NCBI GenBank assembly: GCA_029851415.1
Contig: CM056741.1
Coordinates: forward strand, 68,004,282-68,068,281
Source: Eretmocerus hayati
Lineage: Eukaryota > Arthropoda > Insecta > Hymenoptera > Aphelinidae
Direction of reading: 5' to 3'
DNA length: 64,000 nucleotides
This document shows, in pieces, positions 11,750 to 23,581 of the stretch; position 1 is the first letter of the stretch, and the number at the start of each line of letters is the position of its first letter. The notes under the pieces are model-generated. The model saw only the letters and a list, made by a program, of their open reading frames with translations, did no database searches and had not been told where the DNA came from. A program made the translations under genes and the position numbers.

Positions 11750-12801
11750 AATCTTCCCATCTCATTAGGGCAGAAAAACGTGGCAGCGCTCCAGGAGAAG
11801 GTACATCTTCTGAGTCCTTCACAAATTCTCTGGATTTCATTGATTTGTATCGCCCTTGTGAGTCATTGGATCTTTTCAACATCAATTCATACCGATCATT
11901 TATACGACCATCCGGTTTCCATTTGATGAGTGCAGTCGGAAATGTAAAATATGACAAGCACGCGCGTGTTGTAGTGCAAACTTGTCTGCTTAATAAGATT
12001 GTCAAGTTTCTTGAATCTGGAAATGCATCAAGATTAGAAATGGGCCTGATCAACCCTAATCTTTTCAATTTCGCCCCTCAGTTTCAGAACAATGTGACAT
12101 TTCCCAGTCAATTCTATTCGTCTCGTACCGACTTGCAATATCTCATGTTTAAAGTTTGTTGGAACCCATATAAAACACTTGATGGTCGCAAGATCGATCA
12201 CAAATACTGGTCTGAGTATGAGGTCGTGTTTGAGCAGTCTCGACCGACCAATGAAGCATTTTACCTCGTTTTGACTGAAATCGAGGCCGAGCCCCATGCT
12301 CATGATCAAGAAATAATAGAAAATAATTATTCCAATTCCTTTCACCTATGCACGAGCATTGTGCGAGTACCACAGTACCATTTTCAGGTACCATTCCCAA
12401 TTTCGATATTAGTAGAGTCTCGGCACGCACTTTTATCTGATATGGCACCTTTCTTGCCTGAATGCGATACTTTGCAGAATTCAGTGTGCGATAGCCTAGC
12501 AAAGACTCTTGAATTTTTTTGTCTGAAAGAACTGACCTATTATTTGGAATTTATTAGCTCACCGCACAGGACGCAACTGTCCACGCGGCTTGAGCAATTC
12601 AACCCCAATTTCTACGAACTATTTCCGACATTCTATAGTCGTAATAGGGCACTTATACTTGATACAGCCCATAACCATCGATCAGCTGATCGATTTCTCT
12701 CAATTTACTCGAGGCCGATGCGGTCAATACGACCGTGTCAGGTGAATACGACAGATTTAGACCGAGAGACTGGCCTAGGAGGGGGCATAGCGACTTCATA
12801 G
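11746..12801 (+). CDS. LTR-element ORF B, unknown protein (351 aa)
   Basis: The ATG at 11746 overlaps ORF A's TGA stop in the tetranucleotide ATGA, in a different frame, which suggests coupled translation or frameshifting as in other retroelements. The first ~30 residues are polar (MKSSHLIRAEKRGS). The body is a mixed, apparently globular sequence rich in Phe, Tyr and Leu (around YLMFKVCWNPYKTLDG and LEFFCLKELTYYLEFI), with no signal peptide, no transmembrane helix and no motif of protease, reverse transcriptase, integrase or envelope. The C-terminus is Gly-rich (TGLGGGIATS). I do not recognise the family. Being 351 uninterrupted codons inside an element with ~4% LTR divergence argues for a real gene. 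It could be a divergent capsid domain or an accessory protein. Confidence 0.6.
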   Translation: MKSSHLIRAEKRGSAPGEGTSSESFTNSLDFIDLYRPCESLDLFNINSYRSFIRPSGFHLMSAVGNVKYDKHARVVVQTCLLNKIVKFLESGNASRLEMGLINPNLFNFAPQFQNNVTFPSQFYSSRTDLQYLMFKVCWNPYKTLDGRKIDHKYWSEYEVVFEQSRPTNEAFYLVLTEIEAEPHAHDQEIIENNYSNSFHLCTSIVRVPQYHFQVPFPISILVESRHALLSDMAPFLPECDTLQNSVCDSLAKTLEFFCLKELTYYLEFISSPHRTQLSTRLEQFNPNFYELFPTFYSRNRALILDTAHNHRSADRFLSIYSRPMRSIRPCQVNTTDLDRETGLGGGIATS

Positions 12802-13672
12802 GCGCAGGAGCAGCATTGTGCCCGTAGCAGACAACCACGTGCTACTGACTGCAGCTGAGGATCGTCATCGTTCCGAAGGAAGATTCGTCGATACACAGCG
12901 AGGGATGTGCGCGCGCCAGTCTCACTCAGTGGTTAGGTTGTGTCCGAACTATTTTACGCGAACTAAGTGTGTTTGAAAAATTAGACGTTTTTACGTATGT
13001 GAACGCGGATTATTACATGTAAATCTAGCTCATAAGTAGATATATTTTTATTTTCAATCGATCATTGGCCAATCAAAGTTATGCGGACTCACCCCCTAGA
13101 GAATGATGAATGAGGTCAATTGACCATGATATTATTGTATGATTTCAAGTGTGTATTAAGCCTAGTGTGTATGGAGTGCATATGGTCTAACGTTAAAGTA
13201 TGGGCTATGGGACTAATGTCCAAGAGTATGATTTGTATATTGTATGCATAAAGTGCTCCATAAGTGCCTAATGGTCACTTCAAGAGACCAAGTGAATCAG
13301 TGAAAACCATGAGTTGGAATCACCTGAAATGTGCCTCAAGTGCAAAAACAGTACGGTGATATGAATGCTCCCGTGAAGAATTTTTGAGTTCAAAAGAACT
13401 TTGATTTCTATATGAACTGATTTTGACTAAATTGTTTGTCTGCATGAGCGACCGCGTTTCAATTTTTTTCAGGGAATACAATCTTATTTCTTTCGAAATT
13501 CATATTATCTAAGTCATATTTAATCTTTATTATTGATTTATGATCTCTTCGATCAGAATAATTCACTTTCCTTTCGAATATACTGAGCAAATGGCTCTAT
13601 CCCTTTAGTTTTCGGCCCAGATTGAGAGAGGTAGGTTTCCGAGCTGGTACGCCAGCCGGCTACCCAGCGTCT
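12802..13672 (+). other. 3' untranslated region of the LTR element
   Basis: About 870 bp between ORF B and the polypurine tract. It is AT-rich with no coding signature and no transposition enzymes in any frame. Confidence 0.5.
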
Positions 13673-13682
13673 GGGGGAGGGG
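13673..13682 (+). promoter_or_regulatory. Polypurine tract
   Basis: GGGGGAGGGG abuts the first base of the 3' LTR (13683), the expected position of the plus-strand primer of LTR retroelements. Confidence 0.8.
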
Positions 13683-14460
13683 TGTGACGGCCGAGTCAGT
13701 CCGTCTCCTCTCTCCCTGGACCGAATATTGTAATGATAACATTTTATGTTACAGCTTGAGCACGAGAAGAGCTGCTGCATAGTTTAGCCAGGTAAGAGGG
13801 AGAGAGACAGAGAGATGGCACCGTGGTAGGGTCCGCGCGCCCCATATTTTGAGCCGTCCCTGGCGCAAGCCAATGCTGCTCCGGCCAGCAACCTTTTACT
13901 GTATATTCCGTCGTAACGTTTTGGAGCGCTCGCACGCGCGTATTGAGTTAATTATCATGCGCGTTGTCCACACCGCCCGGAGCCCGTTCTTGGCAAAATT
14001 CAGCCGGGCTCCGGTGCGTGCATTTTATATACTCTGTGCCGTGGTCTATGACCAAAATCACCATCGTCTGGGACAATTGCGAGCTGCCTGATCGCCGTGA
14101 GCTGCGAGGGCCGGTGCCCGATCTGAGGTCGAGTGACCATCCTGCGTCAAGGCCATTTATATTGTAAGTGCCTCTCGCAAATCTCTTTCCTCTTTCTGGG
14201 CTTATAGATTGTATTTTTCCCTAAATGCGCCCTCGATAATCGTGCTCGGGCTTGATTCACCCGAACGGTCAGCGGACCGATTTGTAAATAGTATTTTCTT
14301 GAATATGTGCCCTTTTATTCATAATTTTAATCGAGTGTGTGCTCATTCAGTGCTCCCCTCTCCTGATTTCTTGAACAATTACAGCAATTGCTCACTCCCT
14401 GAGCTTCTCAAATGAAAGCAGGCTTTGCCTGCAAGTGACGAGTCACCAAAAACCGTCACA
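13683..14460 (+). repeat. 3' long terminal repeat (778 bp)
   Basis: Collinear with 7887-8664 at about 96% identity, same termini, TATATA at 14026-14031. Followed directly by GAAT (14461-14464), matching the GAAT before the 5' LTR. Confidence 0.85.
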
Positions 14461-14464
14461 GAAT

Positions 14465-15419
14465 GTTTAATGATCAACGATATATAAATTTTGAGCTGGA
14501 TTGTAAATCAACCTATGAAATCAACACATATCGATCCTTATCATTTCCAATATTCTCAACTGCAAAACACCGTGATTCAAAATAATGAATATGAGATATC
14601 AAAACTGTGATCCTCTGGAAATTTCTCACACGAGGGTGCCATGCCTGTGGCTCCAAATTTCGTGCTGAAGAATTCAGGTAGGTGATCCGCTGCCTTACAA
14701 CCGAAAAGGCTGCTGTAAACTACACACTTCACACGGTATAATAGGACCGGGCGGAATGGGCAAGAAGGGCAATACCAGAAGAGCACAAAGGGTCTCCAGC
14801 AGCTAGTCTTCAGCACAACGAACGAAGGAACATGTGTTCACGAATTGGAGGGAACTGGAGCTAACCAGCAAAGCGGAGATAAGTGCGATAGTTAAGATGG
14901 CCGACTCGCAGTATATATATTTATATATATAATTCGATCATAGATCATGATGATGAAAAGGGCTCAGGAATGTCACTACGAAGGGAATAATTGTAGATGA
15001 TTTGTGAAGAGGAAATTCATCGCATCAAAACCACTTCTGACGAGACTCGAGCTCAGGGTCAGATCCACCTCCCTTTATCATCTTATTTCGGTGATCTATT
15101 ATGTGCTCTGAAACCCGTTCGCACTGTCCGCAGTAATATCTTTCTGATTCCGAGACACTTTGTTCAGTCTAGAGGATATTGTTCGCGTTCCGACTCTACT
15201 CTTTCTCCCACAAAAGTTCTTGTAAGTAAGCTCATTGTTAATCAACACGATAGTCCAGATCACCTCTTCACTTAAATCTGTCATGAGAATGCATGTGTGA
15301 TCTGGAGTGTCAGCCCTCCGAACAATCATTAACTATATTCATGCGATTCATGAGAAAACAAATCGGTGCAAAGCAGATAGTACTGCAACTAAACCTCTGA
15401 ATTCGATCACTAAGTGACC
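14465..15419. other. Non-coding stretch
   Basis: No gene recognised. A TA-rich patch (about 14914-14932) is present. ORFs of 75-92 codons on both strands at 14997-15329 lack any features. Confidence 0.5.
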
Positions 15420-15659
15420 AAACTCTTGCTAACTTAGGAAAATAGTTTGAACCCGCTATAAACAGTTTGAGCGAGTTTTATTTGAAAAAATTTGAATATA
15501 TCTTTGATGAAGAATAACTCGAAAGGAATGCATTTTCCGAGGAAAAATGTGCAGATCATTCTTTTAGATCGTTCAAAGATCTACAAATTGTTCCTCTACA
15601 TATTTTCACGGAAAATCGATTTTTTCCGACTTATGACGGAAAAATATTATTAAAATAAT
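15420..15659 (+). repeat. Solo fragment of the 59720-60744 palindrome family
   Basis: The segment with GATGAAGAATAACTCGAAAGG, GATCGTTCAAAGATCTACAAA and TTTTTTCCGACTTATGACGG matches, with substitutions, the right arm of the large palindrome near 60355-60560. Only one arm is present here. Confidence 0.6.
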
Positions 15660-17150
15660 AAAAATATATTAGAATATTTCACTGACATATTGTGGAAATA
15701 TTCCACTGGAATATCCCAGGAAGCTTACAAATACCTCTGAATAATCTTTTTCTACAAGATTGCTGGAAAATCGCCGTGCAATATTCTGGGAATATTTGGG
15801 AATTATATTTTTGGAATATTCCACTGGAATCTTTCAGTGTAAGCTTTCTGAAAGATTGTCTGGAATATTCCAGGAAGCTTACAGATACCTCTTGATAATC
15901 TTTTTCAGCAAGATTGCTGGAAAATTACCGTGCAATATTCCAGGAATATTCCCAAATTATATTTCTGGAATATTCCACTGGTATCTTTCAGAAATCTTCT
16001 AGAAACCTTTCAGAAACATTACTAAAACCTTTTGGGGATTTTTCCACAGTCTTTCAGAGCAGGATTGATATAAGTTTGTCTGGGTAGAATATTGCAGGAG
16101 AATTCCACTGACATATTGCTAGAATACCACAAAGTCTTCCAGAAAACTTATCCGGGATGATAAGAATTCCAGAAATCAATCTCAGCAAGATTGCTGAAAA
16201 ATGTCAATGCAGTATCCGTAAAATACTTGAGTGATTTTTTGCCCGAGGTTGGATAAGAATTTTCTGGGAATCTCCCAGAAACCTTCGGAAAATCCCTCTG
16301 AATCGAGATTGCTGACAGATTGTCAGTGAAATATTGTAAGAATATTTGAAAGCGATATCTTTGGAATATCGCACCGATACCTTCAAGTTCACCGGAGCTC
16401 TCTAAAATCTTTCAAAAATCTTCTAGAGAGCTTTCAGATAATACGCAGAAATTTCCGAAGCGAAAGTACTGGGAATATATTCTGCAATATTGCAGAAATA
16501 TTCCAAAGTCATGCTCTTGGAATGTTCCATTGAAATCTTTCAGGAACCTTTCAGAAACCTTTCAGGAATCTTTCAGTGTAAGCTTTCTGAAAGATTGTTT
16601 GATATATTTGATGGAATATTCCCGGGAGCTCTCTGGAAGATTACTGTGGAATATTCCTGTGAAATATCATGAAATATTCCCTGAAATATTTCTGGGAGAT
16701 TCCTGAAAGATCCCACTGGAATATTTCTCTGAGATATTATTCTGAAATATTCCCATATCGGTGAAACATTTCCAGGAGATTCTCCCCATAGCAGTGAAGG
16801 CTTACAAGAGGCTTCCGTAAGTTTTCCAAAAGTTCTCCCCAAAATATAGCACTGACATGTTTCAGGAAGCTTTCGTGAATCTTTCAGAAATATTCCAGTG
16901 AATTGTTCTAAGAAATCTTTCAGAGAGCTTTCGTGAATCTTTCAGAAATATTTCAGTGCAAGGTTTCCGAAAGATTGCGTGTAAGATTCTTTGAAATATT
17001 CACGGGAGCTTCCGGGGAGCTTTCTCTGAAATATTGCCACGGAAGATTTTGAAATATCTCCTGCAATATCCCTGCAAGATTCCTGGGAGATTGCAATGAA
17101 ATATTTCATTGATCTCAATATCGTACAAAAATTTCGCGGAAATTCTTCCT
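15660..17150. repeat. Large degenerate palindromic array
   Basis: About 1.5 kb composed of overlapping self-complementary words such as GGAATATTCC, TGAAAGATTGT, GAAAGCTTTC and GGGAGCTTTC, with no fixed period. The segment ~16780-17110 is collinear with 20014-20320: both contain AGCAGTGAA, ACAAGAGGCTT, CAAAAGTTCTCCCCAAAATAT and ATTGCCACGGAA in order. This shows copies of one ancestral array unit. Reading frames through it are period artefacts. Confidence 0.65.
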
Positions 17151-17240
17151 AAGAATATTGCATTGAAATTAATAATATAATCTGCCTGCAGCGTCCGGCG
17201 GTACCAGATTTTTGCGATCTATATTTATATATACGTATAT

Positions 17241-17445
17241 ACACAGACCTTATTTAAACCTTATTTAGACCTTACTTCACTAGATTTTTGCCCTCTCAAT
17301 GTATTCACGCATACATACAAATATACAGACTTTATTTGAACCTTATTGGGACCTTACTTCACTAGATTTTCGCCCTCTCAATGTATTCACGCATATATAC
17401 AAACCTCATTCAAACCTTATTTAGACCTTATTAGTCTAATTTCCA
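17241..17445 (+). repeat. 82-bp tandem repeat, ~2.5 copies
   Basis: CTTACTTCACTAGATTTT starts at 17271 and again at 17353, followed by GCCCTCTCAATGTATTCACGC in both. Flanking CAGACCTTATTTAAACC, CAGACTTTATTTGAACC and CAAACCTCATTCAAACC mark three unit starts. Confidence 0.75.
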
Positions 17446-17969
17446 ATCTGAAAACATTTTCCTGCGCTTTTCGGCGTGCAATTTTTAGTATGTTAATTCT
17501 ACAGTCTTGACTATTTCATTCTTGATTCATTTTTTTATTCCAAGATTTTTTATCTATTATTTATTATTATTTATAATATGGTGATTGTGTGAATGTGGTT
17601 TTTGTCTAGTTCGTCGCATCCGTTGAAATAATTAATGATTCATGGGACTCGTCTGTCTGTCTATCTGTACGTCATTCTCGATCGCCTCATTTTCTATGAA
17701 TGAATGACTCTCAATCCTTAGAGTCGCCACCATGCGTACCGGAGTGTTGCAAAGGCGCAGATTGAGAGTCAAGCCCCATAGTTTCGGCTCACGAGGATCT
17801 GTCGGTCGTCTGAATCTACAAGATCAATTCTCCCAATGTATATTCACAACAAAGATCAATTGGTCGCAGATGTAAGGAACGTATAAGGGAGAATGTTTTT
17901 ATACGCTCGTTGCATCTCCCGAATCAATTGACCTTTGAAATGAATATATATCCTTTCAATTGACCCTTA
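17446..17969. other. Non-coding stretch
   Basis: No gene recognised. It contains a local inverted match: ACAAAGATCAATTGGTCG near 17850 and CGAATCAATTGACCTTTG near 17920. Confidence 0.45.
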
Positions 17970-18545
17970 AAAAATGGATAATTAATGACGTATTGATGAA
18001 TGAACGAGAAAGATGATGAATGATTGATGATGATGAATGGTTGATGAATTATTGATGGATGATTGATGAATTAGTAATGATGTTGATAAGTTGTGAGCTG
18101 ATGAGATGATGAAGATGATGAATGAATGATGAAGATGGGAAATATATGAAATAAGAGAGAATGAATGCCTCACTCTCCTACTTAGAGAAGTCTTATGTGC
18201 ATGCAGGATTGTTCTCTAAGTAGGCGATTATTGGCATTCTAGGATTATTAATGAATTGTTCAATGAAAATGAAAATGATGGTGAGTAGATGTGGGTACAG
18301 GAGGTGATGAATTAATGGTGATGATGAAAATGGAGTGAATGAATGAAGGAATAGATGTCAACTGATGAAATGATGACGATGAATGAGTTGGAGTGTATGA
18401 TTAGTGAATATGTGTTGAAGATGATAACGAGCGAGATTGACATGAATGGAGTGAATGGATAGTGGTGAAATGTGAGCTGATGAGTTGTTGAAGATAATGA
18501 ATAAATGATGATAATGAAAAATCTTATATTATTAATGGATAACTT
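17970..18545. repeat. Degenerate GATGAAT simple-sequence region
   Basis: Extended runs of GATGAATGA, TTGATGATGA and GATGAAGATGATGA. The minus-strand frames rich in His, Ser and Ile come from this composition and are not genes. Confidence 0.7.
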
Positions 18546-19494
18546 CGATGTTTGAGATTCGAGGCATTCCGATCGAGATTTCACGCCCCACTTACGAGTC
18601 GTCTCAATGTGTGTTGCTGTGGAGTAATGACATTGTATTATTCAAATGTATTCATAGGTGAATCAATGTAGTTGAAAGTATCCACTCATGCGAACTACAT
18701 GGCCGAACAATTATATCTGTTGATTATTTCCAATTTATCGGAGGAAAAGTAATGATGAGTTTCAAGCATCTGAACTCATGCACTGTAGCGTTCCATCCAT
18801 CCAGTTATTTCACGTTTACTCATATTGAAGTATCAGTGAATCGTGAAAATATAAGTTGTTGTGTGTCACTCTAAGTGTTTTTGGAAATGAAACAGGTCTA
18901 GACATGTAGTGATGAGATCATAATTTAATCGGATATCTAATTATAGTGGAATAGTATCTTTTATGTTACTTGCTGCTTTTGTTGTTGAATGATGAGTGTT
19001 GCATGTTTATGTATTTATGATATTATGAGTGCTCCATATTATCTGAAGAGCGATGGTGGCTCCTCTAGCAGTCAAATAGGGATATTGACAATAAGAAAAT
19101 TCTAAAACAGAGGTGAAGGAAACTAATAGAACCGCTCCCTGCAGATTATTTTGGTACATACTTCGAAAAAAGTTTCATAGAGATTTGTTTCTTCTCATAT
19201 ATCTGGTTAGTTGTTTGAGGCGATGTCACACTCTTGGTAAGATTATACTTCAAACCGCGGTGATATTCGAACCGATTCACAAACATTACGTATGTGCAGA
19301 ATTTGTTGAAATGGAGAGACAAACTTAATGGTTTTAAAAATAGGATGAAAATATTGAATTCGAACTTATTTCGAAATAAGAAAAATATTCAGAAAAATAG
19401 AACTATTTGTATTCAATAGTAACATTGGAGAAAACATTGACATCTCACATGTACAATGAGTGCATATGCACCGTGGCCGAGCGAGCCCGCGAGC
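18546..19494. other. Non-coding stretch
   Basis: No gene or long repeat recognised. It ends at GGCCGAGCGAGCCCGCGAGC (19473), which resembles a motif at 30570. Confidence 0.45.
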
Positions 19495-20345
19495 GAGGCA
19501 GTTTTGCTAGTCTTTCAGAAAGCTTTTGTAAAGCTTTCAACAATATTTCAGTGCAATAATTCTGAAAGATTACCGGTGAAATAATTCCTAGAAATATTTT
19601 TGGAATCTTTTAGAAGGTATTCAGAAACTTTTCAATTTCATTAGGTGCAATTGAGTAGCAGAGAGGTTACTTATAGAGGAATTCCTCGAAATGTTCCCGA
19701 AATCTATTGATTCAATGAAAACCAGAATCAAATTGATTTTCCAAGCTCAATCCAAAGTGGTATGTTTGATATCGTGAGTTAGAAGGATAACTCACAGCCA
19801 CAAAGTGCTCCATATAGAGTATCAAAACGCAGTGAGTTCTGAAAATCCATCATAGAATTTTTGAGGATGTCCCAGCCTAAAAAACTGCAAGCACGATGTT
19901 ATTTGAAACTGGTCTCAAAATGTAGCCCTCCGTAGAAGCTAGCAGACCCTCCAGAAAATTTTGGTGCCTCGTCCTGATGAAATAATATACTCAATATCGG
20001 TGAATCATTTCCAGGAGATTCTCCCTATAGCAGTGAAACCTTACAAGAGGCTTTCGTAACTCTTCCAAAAGTTCTCCCCAAAATATTGCACTTACATCTT
20101 TCAGAAAGGTTTCGAAAATCTTTCAGAAATATTTCAGTGAATTGTTTCAAGGAATCTTTCAGTGCAAGGTTACTGAAAGATTGAGTGTAAGATTCTTTGA
20201 AATATTTACGGGAGCTTCCGGGAAGCTTTCTCTGAAATATTGCCACGGAACATTTTGAAATATCTCCTGCAATATCCCTGCAAGATTCCCGGGAGATTGC
20301 AATGAAATATTTCTCTGAATCGTTCTTCGAAATATTCCCATGCTG
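19495..20345. repeat. Degenerate palindromic arrays, two blocks
   Basis: Blocks at about 19495-19640 and 19995-20345 have the same GAAAGCTTTC / AATATTTCAGTG composition as 15660-17150. The second block is a collinear relative of 16780-17110. It ends at GAAATATTCCCATGCTGTGTGG, the inverted counterpart of the head/array junction at 3070-3090. Between the blocks lies about 350 bp of unrecognised sequence. Confidence 0.6.
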
Positions 20346-21560
20346 TGTGGAATAGGATGGATTCCATGTGCAGGAGAATTACGTTTAACGAACCATATTC
20401 AACGGAAAGCTTCGGCTTTCTTTCTTAAACGGAGATTTTTTGCCCATGAGACCCATCCTATGCTCCTAATACCATTTTCAACCAATAGCTGGGTCAATGT
20501 CCTCCAGAATAGTCGATTGCCAAAGTCGATTTAGTCAAGTTGGGTGGCACACAGATGCCAAAGAGTCCTTGAAGCCATGAGGATGATTCATAGGGCTCAC
20601 AGATTTTATTCTCGAGATTTTTGTTTATTAGATTTAAAGGGCTGCAAATCCAACTCTAATGCATCAAATTGACTTTTATAGTAGGTCGTTCTGAAGAAAT
20701 TTTCAAGGGCTATCGTTTGGAAATAGTCTCACGAGCCCAAAACCTAATGGGCATGCTGGTGGAGCAGGCTATGTTTTGGTCAAAAATGTGCTTTGAAAAT
20801 ACTTTTCCAGTGATGCTCAAAAAATATCAATCCGATGTAAAATAACTCGGCAAACACGATAAACCCAAATTTAGAACTTTCCAAAGGACACCGGCTCGTG
20901 GAAAAATCATTTTATATAATGCTCTAAAAATTTTCTACGTGTAGATTCCAACAATGCCAATCGAAGAAAAAGATTAAAACAAATATTTTTTTTTGACACG
21001 TCAAAAAAGTTATGATCTACACTGTGGTCTAAGGTTATTTTGAGTCGGGTAAGGACCAGAACGGGCCTAAAAAGATGTCGTAGGTAGTGAATTGGAAGGT
21101 TTTTGAGCCCTTTTTCGAATGCCGTAAGCAGAATTGTGATTGGTAGGAGCAGCCTAAAGCTATGGTCAAATTGACAAGTCAATGTTTCGAATTCCGAGTT
21201 GACAGCAGAATCACTCAGATAGACCTGGGCAACGCAAAAAATTTCTTGTGACCCCAAAATTGTTGGAACTATCTCCTTTCAACGCTTTGAAACGGAAAAA
21301 AGCTATGAAAGGTAATAAGAATGGTCGGAGAAAACCTTGCTGAGTTGACGTGAAATTACTCGCTATATAGATTACCCCGACGCTAGCACTGAGAGTAAAC
21401 GTAGGACTCCAATCATTATAGAACACGGACCTGACATTTTGATTCTCAATGTTTAAAATTGAAAAAAAAAAAAAAATACGAGTGAACGGATCGATCTGGA
21501 CATTTATAGAATTCGAGTATGAAAATTTGAGTGGAGTGATTCGGAGCTCGCTCGTCAAAA
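20346..21560 (-). repeat. Head segment of the palindromic-array repeat family
   Basis: The reverse complement of parts of this region (about 20470-20500 and 21060-21350) matches 2740-3070, so on the minus strand it runs head to array as at 2740-3830. It carries two minus-strand frames of ~115 codons (20907-21257 and 21211-21558), hydrophobic in parts. The homologous segment at 2740-3070 has no comparable long frame, so coding is doubtful. No protein family recognised. Confidence 0.5.
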
Positions 21561-22075
21561 TGCAAAGTTACTACCCGTTTCGTGTAAGCTCTCGCGATAT
21601 TATACTCATATAGGTTTGGTCGGAAAATCGCACAAATTTGATCAGAAGCTCCTAAGTGGCTATAGTTATCCCGGCTTACGGAACTTCGAAAGTTTTTGTC
21701 TACGTTTCCTTCTGCGGCTTATTGCCGATGTAAGAATTGTTGTATTGTGCATCTTGCTTGGCTAAAATAGTTGCTTTATCTTTCTTCAGAGAATCTCATT
21801 CGAAGTTGCCCGTAGAAATCGTATCAAACAACGTTTTTCTACTACAAACAGATGATTATGCAGAATCATCAACTCGCCTCTTGTTTCAAATTCATTGGCA
21901 GTCCAGCCTTATAAATCGCCGCGACCATATTCAGTTACTCAAAGTACGACCAAATATGTTGTTTGGTATGACTCTGGGCCAATCTTGAATTAGGACGAAC
22001 AATACCAAGAAAATTGAACAATGGCAAAAAATGTAAAGAACGCTGTTCTTTCAAAAATTAGCATTTACCCACCAA
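21561..22075. other. Non-coding stretch
   Basis: No gene recognised. An 83-codon plus frame (21737-21988) has no supporting features. Confidence 0.45.
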
Positions 22076-22240
22076 ACAGTGAATGTTGCCTCAACGTTTC
22101 TGGAACGTTGCAATTGCAACCTTGGAACGTTCCGTGAATAGTCGGAAACCCCGTTGGTGGAACGTTTGAGCAACGTGAAATGTCTACGAGATGTCTATTG
22201 TCCCAACGTCTCCAGCACGTTTTTGAACGTTGCGAATATA
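22076..22240. repeat. AACGTT-rich palindromic cluster
   Basis: Within ~165 bp the words CAACGTTTC, GGAACGTTGC, GGAACGTTCC, GGAACGTTTGAGCAACGTG and TTGAACGTTGC recur, all centred on the self-complementary AACGTT core. This resembles the degenerate palindromic arrays but with a different core word. Confidence 0.5.
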
Positions 22241-23581
22241 AATATAAATAAATAAATGAATTGTTTTTCATAAATTGTTGTTAATTGGCTCTTGTCGCAT
22301 TCAAGCACAATCTCACCGTCTCCGAGAAGACTCAATTGAGATCAACACAATGCTTCAACACGTTCATCCCTGTAGAGGCTAAAATCGGTGATTCTTTCCC
22401 AGGTGCGGTTGGGCCCATCCGCTGGGCCCGCGTAATCTTATTCCTCGTTAGGCCAAAACTCTCGGCACTGGGAAGACCGGCGCGGCGCGGCGAGGTCAAC
22501 TGGTGTGCTCGTCGCAGTGAACGTATTTACTCACATGCTCGTGACCTTATCGTAGGATAATAATAAGGTACTTGTCAGAAAAAAGAGCTTATTACAATAT
22601 ATTCTCCATACATTCATTGGAACTTTGGCTTTTACTAAGCTTGAGGTTGCTTCACAAGCTTACGGCAACTCGAAGCGTGAATTTTTTAAGATTGACAAGG
22701 AATATCAGAAAAGATTCATTCTAGCGGATGCAATCCCCAAAAATCAAGGATGAGATGGGGAGAGGAACCAAAATGCGGCGAGGTCGGAGGCTCGGACGAA
22801 GAGTGAAGAACGTCGTCGAGAGTCAATCTCCGAGGCTAAAGCGTCACAAAGAATCAAATCTAGGAGCGCAAGATTGCTCCGTCTTCAGTGTCTACCTATG
22901 ATATTTCCGCAACCCCGAACGCTTACCAATCACGGTAGCTTCTCAATACTCGCTCGCAATATGTATAGATGTGGCGGGTTGTATCTTTTCAGCTCGAATG
23001 GTTGGGGAATAGATCACGATGACAATGCAGAACGTCTCGTTTGTACAGTATAATATTCATCGTGATCGAGCGACATTTTATAGGGTTGCTCTCTAGTTGC
23101 GTCGGTCTCATACTATTTTCATCACAATATATATATTTTCCGAGATATTTTCACTTTGTATGTAATTGCCAATCAATCATGGACTTGACAAGTACGTGGA
23201 TTTATGTGAACTAGAGACTCGCTGCCCGAATAATGTGTGCAGAATTGGAATCTCTATTCGGTGGTATGTCGTATCATTGTCGTTCGTGAATTACCAAATC
23301 CGAGAAATCATTGGGAATAGATATCCTTTGCAACTATCGGTTTGAAATACATGATAGTTTTATTGAGATACAATGTAGAGTTCTATGAGTACATCCGGAG
23401 TCGTGCATTAGATTCTTCATAACAAATTGGTGACCGGAAAATCATTCAATAGCTTTATCCAACAATCCTGACCGTGAAAAATAGCGTGAACGAAAAAAGA
23501 AGCCCGAAATCCTTCGAAATCCTGTGGTCTATTTCGGGCTTTCAGAGCCTCTGTTCACTGTATTGCTTACCGCCTGAACCA
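22241..23581. other. Non-coding stretch
   Basis: No gene recognised. A 91-codon frame (22285-22560) lacks family features. Confidence 0.45.

Larger units (their letters stand above)
7883..14464 (+). mobile_element. Complete but polymerase-less LTR retrotransposon with novel ORFs
   Basis: Two direct repeats of 778 bp (7887-8664 and 13683-14460) begin TGTGACGG and end CCGTCACA, the TG..CA form of LTRs, and are flanked by the 4-bp duplication GAAT (7883-7886 and 14461-14464). A tRNA-Lys-like primer site directly follows the 5' LTR, and a GGGGGAGGGG polypurine tract directly precedes the 3' LTR. The 5-kb interior has only two sizeable sense ORFs (10703-11749 and 11746-12801) and no recognisable protease, reverse transcriptase, RNase H or integrase. 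By eye the LTRs differ at roughly 30 positions (about 96% identity), mostly transitions. The layout resembles non-autonomous LTR elements that keep a gag-like gene. Its replication would depend on enzymes from another element, probably gypsy-like given the 4-bp duplication and Lys-type primer site. Confidence 0.85.

Noticed and set aside
7887..14460. The two 778-bp repeats as a segmental duplication or two MITEs
   Set aside because: TG..CA ends, matching GAAT flanks outside only, an adjacent primer site and an adjacent polypurine tract together identify them as LTRs of one element.
20907..21558. Two overlapping minus-strand frames as a gene
   Set aside because: The homologous repeat head at 2740-3070 does not preserve them, and no protein family was recognised.
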